DNA of 64,000 bases from Micromonospora sp. NBRC 110009 (GTDB lineage Bacteria > Actinomycetota > Actinomycetes > Mycobacteriales > Micromonosporaceae). The position numbers and the translations under genes were made by a program. Location: the NCBI RefSeq assembly GCF_030518795.1, contig NZ_CP130427.1, positions 310,001 through 374,000 on the forward strand. Reading direction: 5' to 3'. Under the pieces are notes generated by a model, which saw nothing but the letters and a program-made list of their open reading frames with translations, was not told the origin of the DNA and searched no databases. Below, piece after piece: positions 16,913 through 25,726 of the stretch; position 1 is the first letter of the stretch; each line of letters begins with the position of its first letter.

Positions 16913-18574
16913 ATGTCACACCCACCGACCGGCGCCGATGACCTCGTCGACCTGGTGATCATCGGCGCCGGCGTCAACGGCCTCGCCATCGCCCGAGACG
17001 CCGCCAGCCGGGGCCTGAGCGTCGTCGTGGTCGACCGCGGGGACGTCGGCGCCGGCACCACCGCCACCTCCAGCCGGCTCATCCACGGCGGCCTGAAATA
17101 CCTTGAGCGCTACGACTTCACCCTGGTGCACGAGTCGATCCGGGAGCGGCACCTGCTGTTCCGCACCGCACCGCACCTGGTGCACGACTACCCCATGCTG
17201 ATCCCGTTCTACGCCGGTGACAGCCGGCCGGGACCGCTGATCCGCCTCGGCCTGGCCGCGTTCGACGTGCTGGCCGCCGGCCGCGGGCGCGGACGCAGCC
17301 GGGGCCTGTCGGCCCGGGCCATCGCCCGGCGCTGGCCCCACCTCTCCCGCAAGGGCCTGCGGGGCGGCGTGCTCTTCAACGACGCCCAGGTGCCGTGGGC
17401 CGAGCGGCTCTGCGTCGAGCTGCTGATCGACGCTGAGCGGCTGGGCGCCCGGGTGCTGACCTACACGACGGTGACCGGTCTGCTCGTCACGGACCGACGG
17501 GTGCACGGAGTCCGGACCCGGGACAACGAGTCGGGACGCGAGGGCGAGATCCGGGGCCGCCTCACGATCAACGCGGCCGGGCCGTGGATCGACCGGATCC
17601 TCGACGGCCAGGTCGAGAGCGGACGCCTCAACGGCGGCACCAAGGGCAGCCACATCATCATCGACCCGTTCCCGGGCGCCCCGGACACCTGCATCTTCTT
17701 CGAGGCCGCCGCCGACCAGCGACCGATCTTCATCTTCCCCTGGCAGGGCCGGTACGTCCTCGGCAGCACCGACCTCACGTACGACGGGGACCTGGACGAG
17801 GTCGTCGCCAGCGACGCCGAGATCGACTACCTGCTCACCGAGGCCAACCGGTTGTTCCCCCAGGCCGGCCTCACAGCCGACGACGTGCTCTACAGCGTCG
17901 CCGGAATCCGCCCGCTGCCCTACACGGCCGGCGTCTCGGACAACGCCAAGATCAGCCGGGGGCACACGGTGCTCAACCACGCGCCCGCGTACCAGGGGCT
18001 GCTCACGATCATCGGCGGCAAGCTGACCACCCACCGTGCCCTCGCCGAGGACGCCACCGACGAGGCGCTGAAGCTGCTCGGCCGGCCACGGCAACGCTGC
18101 ACCACCCGTACCCGCCCGCTGCCCGGCGCGGATACCCCGGACTGGTACGCCTTCCGCGCGGACTTCCCGCGCTCGGCCACACCGTTCACCCCGGCGCAGT
18201 CCGCCCGGCTGCTGGACCTCTACGGCGTCCGGGCCCGCCGGGTGCTCGAACTCGCTGTAGCCGACCCGGCACTGGCCGAGGTCGTCGACGAGCGGACCGG
18301 GGCGGTCGCCGCCGAGGTGGTGATGGCCTTCCGCGAGGAACGAGCCGTGACCTTGGCCGACGTGCTGCTGCGCCGTACGCTGATCGGCCTCGGCCCGGAC
18401 ATGGCGGTGTCGACGGCCGTGACCTGCGCGGACGTCGCCGTACGACAGCTCGGCTGGGACACCGGACGGGCCGAGGCGGAGGTGGCCGCCTACCGGGCGG
18501 AGCTGCTGCGCTTCCGCCCGCGCGGACTGAACCTCGCCCCGACGACCGGAGCGAGCGAGAGGAGGACGTCGTGA
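16913..18574 (+). CDS. GlpD-like FAD-dependent polyol-phosphate dehydrogenase
   Basis: 553 residues. [20 protein letters not shown] is the FAD Rossmann motif; [23 protein letters not shown] and [16 protein letters not shown] are hallmark GlpD segments. GlpD oxidises sn-glycerol-3-phosphate at the membrane; EryB-type paralogues oxidise tetritol phosphates. Co-location with an FGGY kinase and an LsrF-type lyase, and absence of glycerol facilitator, suggests a longer polyol phosphate rather than glycerol phosphate. ATG at 16913 has GGGAG 7 bases upstream. Its stop overlaps the kinase start (GTGA). Confidence 0.88.
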   Translation: MSHPPTGADDLVDLVIIGAGVNGLAIARDAASRGLSVVVVDRGDVGAGTTATSSRLIHGGLKYLERYDFTLVHESIRERHLLFRTAPHLVHDYPMLIPFYAGDSRPGPLIRLGLAAFDVLAAGRGRGRSRGLSARAIARRWPHLSRKGLRGGVLFNDAQVPWAERLCVELLIDAERLGARVLTYTTVTGLLVTDRRVHGVRTRDNESGREGEIRGRLTINAAGPWIDRILDGQVESGRLNGGTKGSHIIIDPFPGAPDTCIFFEAAADQRPIFIFPWQGRYVLGSTDLTYDGDLDEVVASDAEIDYLLTEANRLFPQAGLTADDVLYSVAGIRPLPYTAGVSDNAKISRGHTVLNHAPAYQGLLTIIGGKLTTHRALAEDATDEALKLLGRPRQRCTTRTRPLPGADTPDWYAFRADFPRSATPFTPAQSARLLDLYGVRARRVLELAVADPALAEVVDERTGAVAAEVVMAFREERAVTLADVLLRRTLIGLGPDMAVSTAVTCADVAVRQLGWDTGRAEAEVAAYRAELLRFRPRGLNLAPTTGASERRTS

Positions 18575-20100
18575 CGATCCCGCACACCTGCTACCTCGGG
18601 GTCGACGTCGGCCTCACCGCCACCAAGGTGGCCGCCTTCGACGTCGTCGGCAACGAGCTGGCCGTGGTGCACGCCCGCACGCCACGCACCAGCGTCACCG
18701 CCCACCGCCACGACGTGGACATGACCGCCCTCGCCGACACGGTGCTGGCGCTGCTGGCGGAGGTCGGCGGCAAGCTGGCCGCCGAGGGGTACGCCCCGGC
18801 GGGCATCGGCGTGGCCGCACACGGCAACGGCATCTACCCGGTCGACGGGTCCCTGCGCCCGATCGGGCCGGCCATTGCCTCGTCCGACAGTCGGGCGCAG
18901 CACATCGTGCAGGCGATCCCGCCCGAGGGGGCCCGCCGGCTGGCCCGGGAGACCGGCTCGATCCCGTGGGTCGCCCAGCCCGCCGTCCTGCTGCGCTGGC
19001 TGCGGGACACCGAACCGGCGACGTACGCCGCCACCCGGTGGGTGCTCTCCTGCAAGGACTGGGTCACCGCGCAGCTCACCGGCGTGGCCAGCGCGGACTA
19101 CAGCGACGCCAGCGCGTTCGGCATGGTCGGGCTCGACACGCGGGCGTACACGCCGACGGCGCTCGAACTGGTCGGGCTGCCCGCCGCCGACCTGGACCGG
19201 TTCCCACCGCTGCGCAGGTCCGACGAGGTCGTCGCCGGACTGAGCGCGGCGACCGCGGCCCGCACCGGGCTGCCCGAGGGCCTGCCGGTCATCGCCGGGT
19301 GCATGGACTGTGTGGCCGCCACCCTGGGCGCCGGGGGACGGGACCTCGGGGACGGGACGATCATCGTCGGCACCTGGGCGATCAACGGAGTGGTGGTGCC
19401 CGCGCGCACCCCCGCCCCGGAGGTCACGCTCAGCGCGTTCATGCCCGATCCGGCCACCATGCTGGCCATGGAGGTGGCCCCCACGTCGGCGGCCAACCTC
19501 GAATGGCTCGCCTGCGCCGGGGTGCCCCACCGGCAGACCGGCGGCGTCGCCGCGGCGGAACTGCTGCAGGAGGCCGCCGCGGTGCCGCCGGGCGCCGACG
19601 GTCTGCTGTTCCTGCCCTTCGTCAACGGCGCGCCCGAGCATCCGTCGGCGTCCGGCACCTTCCTCGGCGTCTCCAGCAACCACCGCCGGGGCCACCTCAC
19701 CCGGGCGGTCATCGAAGGCGTCGCGCAGTACCACCGGGTGCAGCTCGACCGGGTGCTGGCCAGCGGCGCGGACGTCGGTGACCGACCCTGGCGGCTGGCC
19801 GGCGGGGGCGCGCGGTCGACGGTGTGGGCGCAGATCTTCGCCGACGTGCTGGGCCGGCCGGTCCGGCGGCAGCTCACCAGCGAACTCGGCGCCCGGGGGG
19901 TCGCCTCCCTGCTTCCCGGCGCCCTCGGCCACGACGTGCCGCCGTGGACCGTCAACGACGAGGACGACCTCTGCGTGCACCCGGGGCCAGACCGCGCCGC
20001 CTACCTGGAGCACGCCCAGGTGTTCGACCGCTGTCTGGCCCGGATGTCCGCCGTGTGGTCGGAGGTCGAGCGCTACCGCAACCCTGGTGGGAGCTGCTGA
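18571..20100 (+). CDS. FGGY-family carbohydrate kinase
   Basis: 509 residues. CYLGVDVGLTATKVAAFDVV is the first phosphate-binding motif of the actin-like kinase fold; AAHGNGIYPVDGSLRP and ASSDSRA, then a C-terminal adenosine motif (RLAGGGARSTVWAQIFADVL), complete the FGGY pattern. The GNGIY/SSDSRA wording resembles L-xylulose- and erythritol-kinase-like members more than glycerol or xylulose kinase. GTG at 18571 follows GGAGG and overlaps the dehydrogenase stop. Last gene of the operon; a strong terminator follows. Confidence 0.88.
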   Translation: MTIPHTCYLGVDVGLTATKVAAFDVVGNELAVVHARTPRTSVTAHRHDVDMTALADTVLALLAEVGGKLAAEGYAPAGIGVAAHGNGIYPVDGSLRPIGPAIASSDSRAQHIVQAIPPEGARRLARETGSIPWVAQPAVLLRWLRDTEPATYAATRWVLSCKDWVTAQLTGVASADYSDASAFGMVGLDTRAYTPTALELVGLPAADLDRFPPLRRSDEVVAGLSAATAARTGLPEGLPVIAGCMDCVAATLGAGGRDLGDGTIIVGTWAINGVVVPARTPAPEVTLSAFMPDPATMLAMEVAPTSAANLEWLACAGVPHRQTGGVAAAELLQEAAAVPPGADGLLFLPFVNGAPEHPSASGTFLGVSSNHRRGHLTRAVIEGVAQYHRVQLDRVLASGADVGDRPWRLAGGGARSTVWAQIFADVLGRPVRRQLTSELGARGVASLLPGALGHDVPPWTVNDEDDLCVHPGPDRAAYLEHAQVFDRCLARMSAVWSEVERYRNPGGSC

Positions 20101-20131
20101 CCGGGCCGTCATGCCGGACTGGGAAGAGGTG

Positions 20132-20189
20132 GGCAGCTGCGGTGCGTCGTCTCGGCCGACGCATCGGCCGAGATCGCACCGCAGCTGCC
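20132..20189 (+). terminator. Two-tier hairpin ending the carbohydrate operon
   Basis: Outer arms GGCAGCTGCGGTGCG (20132-20146) and CGCACCGCAGCTGCC (20175-20189) are perfectly complementary, with an inner perfect stem CTCGGCCGA/TCGGCCGAG (20151-20159, 20164-20172). No T-run. Confidence 0.85.
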
Positions 20190-20250
20190 GCCCCGACCGC
20201 CCACTGCGCACCGATGACATGCCGCTCGGCTCCGCCGGCCCGGGCGGTCG

Positions 20251-20943
20251 GTGCCGGATGCTTGGACGGTGACAGAACCGGTTCGCAGACCAGCTAGGTC
20301 ATCGCCGTTCGGCCTGGAGCGAGATCCGTCACGAATCGTCGGGTTCAGCGATGCGGTCATCGCCATCGCCGTCACGCTGCTCATCCTGGAGATCCGTCCA
20401 CCGGACAGCCGGCACCTGTTCCACGGCCTCGTCACGCTCTGGCCGTCCTACCTGGCTTACGTCGTCACCTTCATGTTGATCGGGCAGGTGTGGGCCAACC
20501 ATCACGTCATGTTCGACCAGATCCGTACCGTCGACCGGACGGTGTTGTTCCTGAACACCGTGCTGCTGATGGACATCGCGTTCCTGCCCTTCGCCGCCGC
20601 CGTTCTGTCCCGGGCGTTCCGTGACGGGGAGGGGCAGCGAGTCGCCGTCGTCCTCCACGGCCTCACGTTCGAACTGGCGGCCATCCTGTTCAACGCGATC
20701 TGGGAGTACGCCCGCCGTCATCCCCGGCTGCTGGTGACCACCCTCGATGCCGCCGGTGCCCGAGCCATCAGCCGGCGCTTCCGGCTCGCCCTCACCTGGA
20801 TCGCCACCGGCACGCTGCTGGGCGCCCTCCTACCCCCGCTCGGCGTGGTGGTGATCGCCGCGTTCATCCCCTTCTACTGGCTGCCGATCCGGGGCGAGAT
20901 CGACAGGCGGTGGCCCCGCCGAGAGGGCGGCGGACGGCCGTGA
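20251..20943 (+). CDS. TMEM175-family (DUF1211) putative potassium channel
   Basis: 230 residues if the GTG at 20251 is used; a GTG at 20269 is an alternative. The diagnostic R-x-x-x-FSD motif is present as RIVGFSDAVIAIAVTLLILEI in helix 1, the pore-lining segment of bacterial TMEM175 channels. Helix 2 has WPSYLAYVVTFMLIGQVW with the NHHVMF segment after it. About six helices in all, as in single-repeat bacterial members that assemble as tetramers and conduct K+. No clear ribosome site distinguishes the starts. Stands alone after the operon terminator. Confidence 0.88.
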   Translation: MPDAWTVTEPVRRPARSSPFGLERDPSRIVGFSDAVIAIAVTLLILEIRPPDSRHLFHGLVTLWPSYLAYVVTFMLIGQVWANHHVMFDQIRTVDRTVLFLNTVLLMDIAFLPFAAAVLSRAFRDGEGQRVAVVLHGLTFELAAILFNAIWEYARRHPRLLVTTLDAAGARAISRRFRLALTWIATGTLLGALLPPLGVVVIAAFIPFYWLPIRGEIDRRWPRREGGGRP

Positions 20944-21141
20944 CCGCGGCGGCCCGGCGGACCGTCCCCCACCCTGACCGAGCGCCGTTCCCAGCCCCGC
21001 TGGGTGCGCCAGTCCAACCGCGTCGCAGGGCGTATCCCACGGTTGGGCCCGTCCGGGTGGGGTAGACCGCCGCGAGTGGCGGGGCGCTCCTCGGCCGGGT
21101 TCACCCGGTTTGGGCCCGCAAAGGCGGCTCGGGGGGGACCG

Positions 21142-23412
21142 ATGTCGGATGCATCAGCGCGGTGGGGCGGGCCGGGGATGTCCGATGACGTGGTGGAGCT
21201 GCGGGTACATGGCGTCTCCGGCGCGAGCGCCGGCCAGGTGTTGGACCTGCTGCAGATCGAGCAGGTCGCCGGCGATCGCAGTGGGGGTTTCTACCGACCC
21301 CGCCGCCGGTCCCCGGGCACCGACCGCGCCGCCCGGGTGACGCTGGAGGCGTACCGCTGGGGCGACCTGCCCTCCGGAACCGTGGGTCGAACCCTGTCGC
21401 TGGTGTTCCTGCTGCCGTTCATGCTGGTCAACGTGGCGATCTGGATGCGTCCGGCGGACCGCGGCTCCGACGCGATGGTCAGATCCCTGTGCCGGCTGCT
21501 GGCGCTCACGCTCACCGCGCTGTACGTGCTCGCCGTCGCCGGCGTCGCCCTGGACCTGATCGCGTGGAAGTGCATGAGCTCGCCGCACTGCCTTGCCGGG
21601 CGCAGTTGGTTGTCCTGGTTGGGTGGGCAACCGGTCGGGCTGCGGCTCGCGGTACTGGCGCTGGTCCCGGCCGCTGCCATCGGCCTGCTCTGGCGGGCCA
21701 GTACACGCCCAGGGCGGCTGTTCGACGCGTTTCGTGCTCCCGAGGCGGGGGTCTCCGGGCATCGGCTCGGCACCGTCGGTCGGTGGGACGCCGAACCGCT
21801 GGTGGGTCGACTGCGCTCCATCCACGTCGCGGCGGCGTTCGCGACCCTGGATGTCACGCTGCTCGCCGCCCGGGCCTCACCCCGCGCCTCGGCCGGCACC
21901 GTCGCGCTGGCCGTCGTCATCGGGGCGGTCCTGGCCGCCTGTGCGGTCCTGCTCTGCACCCCACCGCTGATCGACCGGGCCGCCGCCGATCGGCGACTCG
22001 ACCGGATCACCAGCGCGCTGCGAACGATCGCCGTCGTCCTGACCGTCGTGGTCGCGGCCGACATCCTGACCAACCCGGCGCCGTGGCACGAGGGGGGCGG
22101 CCTGCCGGGCTACGACTGGATCCTCACCTGGCTGTTCGTCGCCCAGACCGCCCTGCTGACCGCGCTGGGAGCGGTGCTGCTGTGGCGCCGGGGTCGCCAG
22201 CCGGCTGCCACTCCCCTACTCGGCCTGGGAGCGCTGGCGATCGCGGCCGCCGCGATCAGTCTGGCGGTGGCGTTCTCCGCCGAGCTGGTCTACCGGGTGG
22301 CGGACTTCCTGGACCGCGACGCGCCGACCGCGGCGGGCGTGGCCGCCGGGCCCACGAGGGCGTACACCTGGGCGATCTTCGGCTTCTTCCGGGCGGTACT
22401 GATCACGCTGCTCGTGGCGGGCCTGGTGACCCTGATTTCCCGTCCGGGCCGGTACCGCGCCGCGGCGGCAATCGTCGGGCGCGACTACCCGGATCCGCCG
22501 GCGGAAGCCAGGCCCCGGATGCGGCAGGTGCAGAAGGCGATAGCCCAGGCCCGGTTCACCGAGCGACTGATACCGCTGGCCGTGGTCTACGCCTGCCTCG
22601 CCGGAATCGGCACGGCCACCACCTCCATCGGTCTGCTGGAGCTGTATCCGGGTGACGTCGTCGAGCGGTTCGAAGGGGTGCCCGCCGACCTGGTCACCTT
22701 CGCCATCGCGTTCGGCAGCTGGGTGATCGCAGCGACCATCCTCGGCCTGATGATCGCCGGAATCTTCGCCTACCGGACCGCCGGGTTCAGGCGCCACGTC
22801 GGCGTGCTGTGGGACCTGGGCACGTTCTGGCCCCGGGCGGCCCACCCGTTCGCGCCGCCCTGCTACGCGGAACGTGCCGTGCCGGAACTGACCCGACGGA
22901 TCACCTACCTGGTCGGACGGGGCAAGGCGGTGCTGCTCACCGGGCACAGCCACGGTTCGGTGCTGGTCGCCGCGACGGTGCTCCAGTTGCCTCCCCAGAT
23001 CAGCAGCCGGGTCGCCCTGCTCACCTACGGGTCACCGCTGCGCCGGCTCTACGGCCGGCTCTTCCCCGCCTACATCGACGACGAGGTGCTGCACGAGATC
23101 GGCGCTCGAGTCGACTGGCGGTGGATGAACCTGTGGCGCGACACCGACCCGATCGGTGGCTGGATCTTCTCCGCCCACCGGCCAGCCGCGCCGGACACCG
23201 CCGGCCGCCCGGCCGCAACGGTGGACCGCCGGCTGCGAGACCCCGTCGCCGTGGTGGCTCCGCCCGGCGACAGCGTCCCACCCCCCGTGCAGGGACACCG
23301 GCCCTGCGAGTCCGAGCAGCCGTTCACCGAGGCGGTGCGCGAACTGGTCGAGCGCCTCCGCATGCCGATGGACCACGGGCCCCGGCGGGCCGAACCACCG
23401 GCCGGGCAATGA
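21142..23412 (+). CDS. Large polytopic membrane protein with lipase-like GxSxG motif
   Basis: 756 residues. The first 25 residues are soluble, with ELRVHGVSG resembling the HG motif of alpha/beta hydrolases. About ten hydrophobic helices follow (residues about 75-570). After them, KAVLLTGHSHGSVLVAATVLQL contains GHSHG, a nucleophile-elbow (GxSxG) pattern, and LLTYGSPLRRLYG, matching the 'YGSP' strand of class 3 lipases. The hydrolase core may thus be split by a membrane domain. Function is not known; similar actinobacterial proteins are annotated only as membrane proteins. ATG at 21142 follows a run of seven G; another ATG lies 12 codons on. Confidence 0.68.
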   Translation: MSDASARWGGPGMSDDVVELRVHGVSGASAGQVLDLLQIEQVAGDRSGGFYRPRRRSPGTDRAARVTLEAYRWGDLPSGTVGRTLSLVFLLPFMLVNVAIWMRPADRGSDAMVRSLCRLLALTLTALYVLAVAGVALDLIAWKCMSSPHCLAGRSWLSWLGGQPVGLRLAVLALVPAAAIGLLWRASTRPGRLFDAFRAPEAGVSGHRLGTVGRWDAEPLVGRLRSIHVAAAFATLDVTLLAARASPRASAGTVALAVVIGAVLAACAVLLCTPPLIDRAAADRRLDRITSALRTIAVVLTVVVAADILTNPAPWHEGGGLPGYDWILTWLFVAQTALLTALGAVLLWRRGRQPAATPLLGLGALAIAAAAISLAVAFSAELVYRVADFLDRDAPTAAGVAAGPTRAYTWAIFGFFRAVLITLLVAGLVTLISRPGRYRAAAAIVGRDYPDPPAEARPRMRQVQKAIAQARFTERLIPLAVVYACLAGIGTATTSIGLLELYPGDVVERFEGVPADLVTFAIAFGSWVIAATILGLMIAGIFAYRTAGFRRHVGVLWDLGTFWPRAAHPFAPPCYAERAVPELTRRITYLVGRGKAVLLTGHSHGSVLVAATVLQLPPQISSRVALLTYGSPLRRLYGRLFPAYIDDEVLHEIGARVDWRWMNLWRDTDPIGGWIFSAHRPAAPDTAGRPAATVDRRLRDPVAVVAPPGDSVPPPVQGHRPCESEQPFTEAVRELVERLRMPMDHGPRRAEPPAGQ

Positions 23413-23423
23413 CTTCGGCTGCC

Positions 23424-23452
23424 GCCTGTCCCGCTTGAGCCCGGGGACAGGC
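23424..23452. terminator. 9-bp-stem hairpin
   Basis: GCCTGTCCC (23424-23432) pairs with GGGACAGGC (23444-23452) just after the membrane/lipase gene and 19 bp before the next start. It is a likely terminator of the upstream gene. Confidence 0.6.
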
Positions 23453-23470
23453 GCACGGCAGACTGGTGGC

Positions 23471-24241
23471 ATGACGCGAGGCACTGCCCTGGTCCGGCGA
23501 CCGAGCGGCCGGCTGGCTGAGGGGCTGGTCACCCACATCGAGCGCAGCGACGTGGACATGGCACGGGCCCGGCGTCAGCACGAGGCGTACCGGACCGCGC
23601 TGGTCGAAGCCGGCTGGCAGGCTCACGAGGTCGCCATCGCCGAGCACTGCCCCGACTCGGTGTTCGTCGAGGACACCGTCGTGGTCTGCGAAGGCCTGGC
23701 GGTGATCACCCGGCCGGGCGCGCCACAGCGCCGCCCGGAGATTCCCGGCACCGAAAAGGCGGTCCGCGACGCCGGGCTGGAGGTCGTGCGCATCGAGGCT
23801 CCCGGGACGCTCGACGGCGGCGACGTGCTGCAGGTCGGCAGCACCGTGTACGTGGGTCGGGGCGGTCGCACCAACGATGCGGGCGTGGCCCAACTGCGCG
23901 CGCACCTGGCGACCCGCGGGCGCACGGTGATTCCGGTCCCGCTGCGCGACGTGCTGCATCTCAAGTCGGCCGTGACCGCGCTGCCCGACGGCACCCTCCT
24001 CGCGCTGCCGGAACTGCTCGACGCGGCCGCGCTCCAGCAACCGGTGCGGCCGGTCGACGAGGAGGCCGGCTGCCACGTCGTACCGCTCGGTGACGACCTT
24101 GTGCTGCTGGCCGCGTCGGCGCCGCGCACGGCGGCGCTCGTGGCGGACCTCGGCTTCACGCCGGTCGTCGTCGACATCGGCGAGTACGAGAAGCTCGAAG
24201 GCTGCGTCACCTGCCTGAGCGTGCTGATCCCCCAGGTCTGA
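23471..24241 (+). CDS. DDAH-like dimethylarginine dimethylaminohydrolase
   Basis: 256 residues, the family size. Amidinotransferase-superfamily motifs occur in order: PDSVFVEDTVVV, TLDGGDVLQVG, DVLHLKSAVTALPDG (catalytic His region) and EKLEGCVTCLSVLIPQV, where Cys248 aligns with the DDAH nucleophile. DDAH converts N-methylated arginines to citrulline and an amine. The ATG at 23471 leaves the family-typical N-terminus (TRGTALVRRPSGRLAEGLVTH). Transcribed alone, converging on the methyltransferase gene. Confidence 0.88.
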   Translation: MTRGTALVRRPSGRLAEGLVTHIERSDVDMARARRQHEAYRTALVEAGWQAHEVAIAEHCPDSVFVEDTVVVCEGLAVITRPGAPQRRPEIPGTEKAVRDAGLEVVRIEAPGTLDGGDVLQVGSTVYVGRGGRTNDAGVAQLRAHLATRGRTVIPVPLRDVLHLKSAVTALPDGTLLALPELLDAAALQQPVRPVDEEAGCHVVPLGDDLVLLAASAPRTAALVADLGFTPVVVDIGEYEKLEGCVTCLSVLIPQV

Positions 24242-24295
24242 CCCACGCCCCGGCCGGGCCCGGCCGGGCGCCGAAGTGGCGGTGGGCGACGAGGG

Positions 24296-25078
24296 TCAGC
24301 GACGCGGCGCGCGAACCCGCCCGATCAGGTGGAACACCCGGCTGAGCTGTCGGTAGGGGTCCCGCACGCTCGCTTCGAGCTCGACGGCGGCCACGGCCGC
24401 CAGGTCCGTGCTGTCGGGCGGCAGGTCCAGCCAGTCCGAAAACAACCAGACCCCGTACCAGGCCTCGGGGTCCACCCCGCTCTGCTGCAGCAGGGTGGAC
24501 AGGCCCTCGACGGTGTCGCCCCGGGTGTCGACGCCGAGCACCCCGACCTCGCCGGTGGCCTCGAAGGCGGCCAGGGCGTCGGCCCAGCGATGATCGAGGG
24601 CCGGGCGGACGGCCAGCGTGCGGGCATTGAGCGCCATGACCGAGACGACCCCTCCGGGTGCTGCACAGCGGCACAGCTCGGAGACCAGCGGCTCGGGTCG
24701 ATCGAGGTACATCAGCACGCCGTGGCAGAGCACCGCCGTGAACTGCTGCCCACCGGTCGCCGCCCGGGCCTGCTCGCCGGGTGCCTCGACCAGCCGGACG
24801 CGCCGCCGGACGTCGTCCGGCTCGGCCTTGAGCCGCTGCTCGGCCTTGGCGAGCATGGCCGGCGACGGGTCCAGGACGGTGACGTCGTAGCCGAGTCGGG
24901 CCAGCGGCAACGACTGGTGGGCCGCACCCCCGCCGACGTCGAGGACGCTCGCCGGCGGCTGCGGGAGGTGCCGCAGCAGCTGAGCATGGAGGACGTACGT
25001 CCGCACCTGCCCCTTGACCGAAGCGTACGCACCTTCCACGAACGGGTTCGCCAACCCGGCCCAGGCGTCCGACGGCAT
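24296..25078 (-). CDS. Class I SAM-dependent methyltransferase
   Basis: 260 residues. [31 protein letters not shown] is motif I with the acidic end of beta-2; [32 protein letters not shown] covers motifs II-III. The C-terminal half ([18 protein letters not shown]...WLFSDWLD) matches the CmoA/CmoB-like or SmtA-type methyltransferases. The ATG at 25078 has no ribosome site and starts 9 bp from the divergent araA remnant, so either it is leaderless or its promoter lies within the remnant. The substrate is not predictable; an SmtA-like enzyme is one option. Confidence 0.82.
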   Translation of the reverse strand: MPSDAWAGLANPFVEGAYASVKGQVRTYVLHAQLLRHLPQPPASVLDVGGGAAHQSLPLARLGYDVTVLDPSPAMLAKAEQRLKAEPDDVRRRVRLVEAPGEQARAATGGQQFTAVLCHGVLMYLDRPEPLVSELCRCAAPGGVVSVMALNARTLAVRPALDHRWADALAAFEATGEVGVLGVDTRGDTVEGLSTLLQQSGVDPEAWYGVWLFSDWLDLPPDSTDLAAVAAVELEASVRDPYRQLSRVFHLIGRVRAPRR

Positions 25079-25087
25079 ACGGGCATT

Positions 25088-25510
25088 GTGGCATCGGATG
25101 AGATCCACCCGCTCGGTGTCGGCGGCCGCGAGGACCCGGTCCGGCTCGTGTTCGACGCCGCTCCCCGCGAAGGCTTCGTCGTCGGCATGGCCGACATGGG
25201 CGACCGCTTCCGCCTGGTCGGCAACGCGATCGACGTCGTCGAGCCGCTCGAGGCACTCCCCGCGCTCCCCGTCGCCCGAGCGGTCTGGGCGCCCCGTCCG
25301 GACCTGCGCACCTCGACCACCTCCTGGCTCACCGCCGGAGGCCCCCACCACACCGTGCTCTCCACCGCCCTGACCCGTGCGCACCTGGAGGACTTCGCCG
25401 AGATGGTGGGCGTGGAGCTCGCCTACATCGATGAGACCACCACAACCCACGGCTTCGCCCGCGAGCTGAGATGGAACAACGCCTACCACCGGCTGGCGCA
25501 GGGCCTCTGA
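25088..25510 (+). pseudogene. araA: C-terminal remnant of L-arabinose isomerase
   Basis: About 140 codons match only the last quarter of Ara[65 protein letters not shown] and [14 protein letters not shown] follow the enzyme in order. Intact AraA is about 500 residues and its catalytic glutamates and other metal ligands lie mainly in the lost part. The reading frame is open, with a GTG at 25088 but no ribosome site. The missing 5' portion is replaced by the divergent methyltransferase, so a deletion or rearrangement joined them. No araB or araD is nearby. Confidence 0.85.
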
Positions 25511-25726
25511 TCCAGACGAGATCGGGTTGGTCCGTCGCGCCCTGATTTTGCTGGTCCCGCCCTCGTTCCGGATGTTCCTGCATATCGTGAAGTGGTCCCG
25601 CAGGACCACCGCTCAGGTGTGCGGCCGGGGAGTCTCTCTGGGGTTGCGCCGAGCCGGGCAGTGCAGGTGATCGGGCCGGCACCGATCGTGTGCCGACTCC
25701 CTGGGGTGTGGTGAAAGGAGATCGTC

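Noticed and set aside
11341..20100. Assigning the operon as a complete AI-2 (lsr) system
   Set aside because: Only the LsrF homologue is close; lsrG, lsrR and an LsrB-like ligand site were not found.
18490..20220. 576-codon minus-strand frame over the FGGY kinase
   Set aside because: Shadow of the kinase; low-complexity composition.
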